Shown here: piece after piece, positions 60,299-64,000 of the stretch
How positions within the stretch are numbered: the stretch's first letter is position 1
Layout of the letters: every line of letters starts with the position of its first letter
NCBI GenBank assembly: GCA_963729935.1
Contig: CAVSPW010000002.1
Location: 186,001 to 250,000 of the forward strand
DNA length: 64,000 nt
Reading direction: 5' to 3'
DNA from: CAIKMD01 sp963729935
GTDB lineage: Bacteria; Pseudomonadota; Alphaproteobacteria; ATCC43930; CGMCC-115725
Made by a program: the position numbers and the translations under genes
The notes under the pieces: model-generated
What the model saw: only the letters and a program-made list of their open reading frames with translations
What the model was told of the DNA's origin: nothing
Databases searched by the model: none

Positions 60299-60697
60299 TC
60301 AGCCTTTGGTGCCGGCGTAGCCGACCAGATCGATGATCTCGAGCACATTGCCGTCGGGATCCTCGAAATAGGCGCGCGGACCGTCGATCGCGCCGTCCCG
60401 GCGATCCTCGTCGTAAAGGAACTTCACGCCGCCTTCCTTCAGCTCGGCCAAGGCGGACGTGTAATCTTCATGCGCGACCAGGAAGGCATGATGTATATCG
60501 CGCTCGCCCGCGGTCGAGATCGGCTTGTCCACCTTAGCCAGAATGACGCAATCGCCGCCCGAATCGAGAAACACCATGCCGTGGCCCTTGAGGTCGCGCA
60601 CGACCTTCATGCCGAGCCATTTGCAGTAGAAATCCCGGCTGCGTTCGGTGTCGGTCACCGGAATAGTGAAATGAACGAGGCCCTTGGTCTTGATCAT
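60299..60697 (-). CDS. VOC-family (glyoxalase-like) protein
   Basis: 132 residues from ATG 60697. One VOC module: LVHFTIPVTDTERSRDFYCKWLGM, DCVILAKVDKP, HHAFLVA and YFEDPDGNVLEIIDL. The first His and late Glu of the metal site are present. Function unknown (lyase, dioxygenase or resistance protein). It converges with the FAD monooxygenase gene, 6 bp apart. Confidence 0.75.
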   Translation of the reverse strand: MIKTKGLVHFTIPVTDTERSRDFYCKWLGMKVVRDLKGHGMVFLDSGGDCVILAKVDKPISTAGERDIHHAFLVAHEDYTSALAELKEGGVKFLYDEDRRDGAIDGPRAYFEDPDGNVLEIIDLVGYAGTKG

Positions 60698-60716
60698 CGT
60701 TGTCTCCCCGGTGGCG

Positions 60717-61595
60717 CTACGCCCCCAATTCCTCGTCGGCCAAGCGCAGCAAGTACCGCCCATAAGCGGATTTCTCGTTGAACTTGGCGAGCGCGACGAG
60801 CTGCGTCCTGTCGATGAAGCCCTCGCGGAACGCCACTTCCTCGATGCAGCCGATCTTTTGACCGGTGCGCTTCTCGAGCGTCCGCACGAACTCCGATCCT
60901 TCGATCAATGCCTCGGGCGTCCCGGTATCGAGCCAGGCATAGCCGCGCCCCAGCTGTTCGACGTGAAGCGTGCCGCGGCGAAGATATTCCCGGTTGACGT
61001 CGGTTATCTCGAGTTCGCCGCGCGGCGATGGCTTCATGCGCCCGGCGATATCGACGACCTCGCGATCGTAGAAATAGAGTCCGATCACGGCCCAGTCGGA
61101 GCGAGGTTTTTCAGGCTTCTCCTCGACCGCCAGCGCCTTGCCTTGGCGGTCGAATTCGACGACGCCGTAGCGCTCCGGGTCTCCGACGCGATAAGCGAAC
61201 ACCGTGGCGCCCACGGGGCGCGAGGCCGCGCGCCGCATCATGCTGCCGAGCCCGTCGCCGTAAATGAGATTGTCGCCGAGCGCCAGCGCGCAGCTTTCCC
61301 CGGCAATGAAATCACGGCCGATGATGAAGGCCTGCGCGATCCCGCCGGGCGAAGGCTGCACCGCATAGCGGAGCGATATGCCCAATTGGCTCCCGTCGCC
61401 AAGAAGCGCGCGGAAATGCGGCTCATCGGCGGGCGTCGAAATAACGAGAACGTCGCGGATGCCGCCGAACATCAAGGTCGATAACGGGTAATAGATCATC
61501 GGCTTGTCGTAAACCGGCAGTAATTGCTTCGAGACGGCGCGCGTCATCGGATAGAGCCGCGTGCCGGAGCCGCCCGCCAGGATGATGCCTTTCAT
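60717..61595 (-). CDS. rfbA: Glucose-1-phosphate thymidylyltransferase
   Basis: 292 residues, the full family length. GIILAGGSGTRLYPMTRAVSKQLLPVYDKPMIYYPL is the nucleotide-binding start, with GDNLIYG and EEKPEKPRSDWAVIGLYFYD also diagnostic. It makes dTDP-glucose from dTTP and glucose-1-phosphate, the first step to dTDP-rhamnose. It overlaps rfbB by 4 bp (ATGA). No rfbC or rfbD is in this window. Confidence 0.95.
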   Translation of the reverse strand: MKGIILAGGSGTRLYPMTRAVSKQLLPVYDKPMIYYPLSTLMFGGIRDVLVISTPADEPHFRALLGDGSQLGISLRYAVQPSPGGIAQAFIIGRDFIAGESCALALGDNLIYGDGLGSMMRRAASRPVGATVFAYRVGDPERYGVVEFDRQGKALAVEEKPEKPRSDWAVIGLYFYDREVVDIAGRMKPSPRGELEITDVNREYLRRGTLHVEQLGRGYAWLDTGTPEALIEGSEFVRTLEKRTGQKIGCIEEVAFREGFIDRTQLVALAKFNEKSAYGRYLLRLADEELGA

Positions 61596-62644
61596 CGGAC
61601 GCTCCCCAGGCGCTCGCCGCGGTAGACACCGTTACGGATCGGCTCCCACCAGGCCCGGTTGTCCAGATACCAGCGTACGGTCCGGCGCAGACCGGTGGCG
61701 AGGCTCTCGACCGGCTTCCAGCCGAGCTCGCGGCGAATCTTGCGGTCATCGACCGCGTAGCGCAGATCGTGGCCGGGGCGGTCGGCGACGAATTCGATGA
61801 GATTTTGATGCGGGTGATGGGGCGATGCCGGCAATTCCTCGTCGAGGATCGCGCAGATGGTTTTGACGATATCGAGATTGGCACGCTCCTCGCCGCCGGC
61901 AATGTTGTAGGTTTCGCCGATCCGTCCGCGGCGCAACACGAGCGCCAGCGCCGCGGCATGATCGCCGACATAGAGCCAGTCGCGAATATTGGCCCCGGCG
62001 CCGTAGACCGGCAGCTTCTTGCCGTCGAGCGCGTTCAAGATCATCAGCGGCACGAGCTTTTCCGGGAACTGCCACGGCCCATAATTGTTCGAGCAATTGG
62101 TCGCGACCACCGGCAGGCCGTAGGTCCGGTGCCACGCGCGGGCGAGATGATCGGCGCCCGCTTTCGAAGCCGCATAGGGGCTGTTGGGCTGATACCGCGC
62201 CGTTTCATCGGCGCTCGTCCCCGGAGCGAGCGAGCCGAAGACTTCGTCGGTCGAAATGAGATGGAAGCGAAATCGCGCCTGCGCCGCCTGATCGAGGCCG
62301 CGCCAATACGCGCGCGCGCATTCGAGCATGGTGAAAGTTCCGACGAAATTCGAGCGGATGAAATCCGCGGGGCTGTCGATCGAGCGATCGACATGGGTTT
62401 CCGCGGCAAGATGCATGACCATATCCGGCCGGTGCTTGGCGAAGACACGCGCGGCGGCGGCATGATCGGCGACATCGGCGACCTCGAGGACATAGCGACC
62501 GTCCGCTGCGAGAACCCCCAAAGGCGGATTGGAGCCGGCATAGGTCAGCTTGTCGAGATTGACGACGCTATCGCCGCTTTCGAGCAGATGACGGACGACC
62601 GATGTGCCGATAAAACCGGCGCCGCCGGTGACGAGAATCTTCAA
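61592..62644 (-). CDS. rfbB: dTDP-glucose 4,6-dehydratase
   Basis: 350 residues. NAD-binding GGAGFIG at the start, catalytic STDEVFGSL and YAASKAGADH, and NNYGPWQFPEKLVPLMI, all typical of RfbB/RmlB. It converts dTDP-glucose to dTDP-4-keto-6-deoxyglucose. First gene of an rfbBA operon on the minus strand. Confidence 0.95.
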   Translation of the reverse strand: MKILVTGGAGFIGTSVVRHLLESGDSVVNLDKLTYAGSNPPLGVLAADGRYVLEVADVADHAAAARVFAKHRPDMVMHLAAETHVDRSIDSPADFIRSNFVGTFTMLECARAYWRGLDQAAQARFRFHLISTDEVFGSLAPGTSADETARYQPNSPYAASKAGADHLARAWHRTYGLPVVATNCSNNYGPWQFPEKLVPLMILNALDGKKLPVYGAGANIRDWLYVGDHAAALALVLRRGRIGETYNIAGGEERANLDIVKTICAILDEELPASPHHPHQNLIEFVADRPGHDLRYAVDDRKIRRELGWKPVESLATGLRRTVRWYLDNRAWWEPIRNGVYRGERLGSVR

Positions 62645-62732
62645 GCGCTAAATCCTCTTTGCGGCGCGAGCGGCGGGATCGCGGCTGCGACCACGCCGCG
62701 CATTCTACCACATCGATGCGTCCGGGACGGAC

Positions 62733-63176
62733 CTAGCCGGGGCATTTCTGCAGCCAGGATGTCTCTTGCCCGTTGCGCTGGACGATGCCGCCGCTCACCA
62801 CGGTCTCGCCATTGCTGGTGGCCGATTCGATCGGACGAATGCGGCCCTTGTCCTTCGCCAGAACGACGGTGACCATGATGCCGTTCTGCGGAAAAGACAG
62901 GCGCAGCCGGTCGGCGGCGATCAGCGCCACGCCGCTGATCGGCTCGATGCGATCATAATCGGGATTGCCGGTGATCAGCTGGCGCGACGGTTGCCCTTCC
63001 GTTGAAGGCACAAAGTTCTGGAACGGGTTGGCGAGGCTCGGCGGCGCGCGGCAATCGATCGCCCAGCTGCCGATGAGACCGAATTGGGTGAGCATGTCGC
63101 TGTCGGTGCCCGCCCTCGCGATCGTCGCCGCCGCAAGGATCACGATTAGAGGCGCGAGCCAGGCCAATCTTGTCAT
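62733..63176 (-). CDS. Small exported hypothetical protein
   Basis: 147 residues from ATG 63176, which overlaps the panC stop by 4 bp. Signal peptide (LAPLIVILAAATIARAG). The mature part begins with GLIGSWAIDCRAPPSLANPFQNFVP, a lipocalin-like strand often found in alphaproteobacterial exported proteins, and ends with a Cys that could pair with the first. Function unknown. Confidence 0.65.
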   Translation of the reverse strand: MTRLAWLAPLIVILAAATIARAGTDSDMLTQFGLIGSWAIDCRAPPSLANPFQNFVPSTEGQPSRQLITGNPDYDRIEPISGVALIAADRLRLSFPQNGIMVTVVLAKDKGRIRPIESATSNGETVVSGGIVQRNGQETSWLQKCPG

Positions 63177-64000
63177 AGGTTGATACTGCCTTTTTTCGTG
63201 CCGTCCGCATGCAGGGGCGGAAGCGGCACATTGTCGATGAGCCGGGTCTTGCCGAGCCAAGCCGCCGCAAAAACCCGGCCTGCACGCTCGCGCGTCGTCA
63301 GCGGCGCGAGCGTCTCGGCGTCGCGGATTTCGAGGTAATCCAGCTTGGTGAAACCGGCTTGCGTCAGCGCCGCCGCGCCCCAAGACGCGGCTTCCGCTTG
63401 AGGCACGCCGATCATCGCGCGGCTCGCGACCTCGGCCAGAATCCGGTGCAGCGCGGGCGCGATGCGGCGCTCTTCCGGCGAGAGATAGGCGTTGCGCGAC
63501 GAGAGGGCGAGCCCGTCCTCCTCGCGCACGGTGGGCACGCCTTCGATCCGAACTTCGATGTCGAGATCGCGCACGATTCGGCGAATGATCTGAAGCTGCT
63601 GGTAATCCTTCTCGCCGAAGCAGGCGAGATTGGCGCGGGCCTGCAGCAAGAGCTTCGTCACCACGGTGGCCACGCCGGTGAAGTGGCCGGGTCGGAAACG
63701 CCCGCAGAGAGGCTCGGCCAGAGGTCCGGCCGAGATCGTCGTTGCGAACCCCTCGGGATACATCTGGGCAAGATCGGGGGCGTAGAGCAGATCGCATTGT
63801 GCGCTGGCCAGCTTCGCGGCATCGGCCGCTTCGTCGCGCGGATAGCGGCCGAAATCTTCGTTCGGGCCGAATTGGGTCGGATTGACGAAAATGCTGGCGA
63901 CCACCCGGTCCGCAAGCGCTTTTGCGTGCGCGACCAGGGCGAGATGCCCTCGATGCAACGCGCCCATGGTGGGCACCAGCGCCACGACATCGCCGGCGTG
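63173..64000 (-). CDS. panC: Pantothenate synthetase, 5'-truncated by the window
   Basis: At least 275 residues; the frame stays open to the window edge, so the N-terminal 20 or so residues lie beyond 64000. All PanC motifs are visible: VPTMGALHRGHLALV (HxGH), NPTQFGPNEDFGRYP, GHFTGVATVVTKLL, FGEKDYQQLQIIRR and REEDGLALSSRN. It joins pantoate and beta-alanine with ATP to make pantothenate. Confidence 0.95.
   Translation of the reverse strand, partial: HAGDVVALVPTMGALHRGHLALVAHAKALADRVVASIFVNPTQFGPNEDFGRYPRDEAADAAKLASAQCDLLYAPDLAQMYPEGFATTISAGPLAEPLCGRFRPGHFTGVATVVTKLLLQARANLACFGEKDYQQLQIIRRIVRDLDIEVRIEGVPTVREEDGLALSSRNAYLSPEERRIAPALHRILAEVASRAMIGVPQAEAASWGAAALTQAGFTKLDYLEIRDAETLAPLTTRERAGRVFAAAWLGKTRLIDNVPLPPLHADGTKKGSINL

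Noticed and set aside
1..64000. CRISPR arrays or rRNA genes
   Set aside because: No regularly spaced repeats and no rRNA-like sequence were noticed in the window.

Overview
The window is a GC-rich chromosomal segment that looks alphaproteobacterial, most likely a Hyphomicrobiales (Bradyrhizobium/Methylocella-type) soil bacterium. The grounds are FixK/FNR-type and FixJ-type boxes, several small envelope proteins (DUF3309, DUF3300, DUF2950, BON), many diheme-type cytochromes c, and degenerate intergenic repeats of the TGACCC-nn-AGCGGAC kind. No 16S rRNA gene is present, so the genus is not fixed.

0.4-12.6 kb: catabolic molybdoenzyme block. A transhydroxylase/resorcinol-hydroxylase-type bis-MGD enzyme (large and small subunit) sits beside an operon of a 6-oxocamphor-hydrolase-like crotonase and a DRE-TIM (HMG-CoA lyase-like) protein. 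Running the other way is an operon of an aryl-CoA ligase, a CoxM-like flavoprotein, and a [2Fe-2S] ferredoxin fused to a DMSO-reductase-family molybdoenzyme. Three FNR/FixK boxes lie between the operons. Together they suggest low-oxygen degradation of a polyphenol or related cyclic compound; the substrate is inferred, not shown.

12.8-24.4 kb: oxidative and accessory genes separated by repeat-filled gaps. They are a diheme cytochrome c, a multicopper oxidase, a type I extradiol dioxygenase, a frameshifted GFA protein, a SnoaL-like protein, a VioB-type ferritin-like protein, a monoheme cytochrome c, an ACMSD/gamma-resorcylate-decarboxylase-type amidohydrolase, a GST and a MetE-like protein. An IS3 element (24451-25758) ends this part and truncates a brkB/yihY gene.

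26-45 kb: envelope and stress block built around one large sensor-regulator protein (PAS-PAS-HisKA-HATPase-REC-REC-FixJ-type HTH). Seven copies of a 14-bp box, CTGAGTAnTTTCCG, occur in the intergenic spaces here, and most point toward a nearby gene. This looks like a compact, undescribed regulon covering an AI-2E-family permease, a Spy-like protein, a stress protein and OmpA-like proteins. Two more FNR-type boxes lie in the same block.

45-49.3 kb: a small integrative element next to tRNA-Thr(TGT). It carries an integrase, an RHH regulator, an excisionase-like protein and a DUF1376 replication-type protein. Inside the DUF1376 gene lie four TCTTGT repeats and a perfect 17-bp-arm hairpin, which resemble an origin embedded in a replication gene.

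49.5-64 kb: housekeeping and surface polysaccharide genes. They are another diheme cytochrome c, a methyltransferase, a WecA-like transferase, a glycosyltransferase, a GGDEF-like/EAL protein, a WbpM/FlaA1-type dehydratase, an FAD monooxygenase, rfbA, rfbB and a 5'-truncated panC.

Four otherwise well-conserved reading frames each carry one extra A in an A-run. This may be a homopolymer error in the sequence rather than biology.
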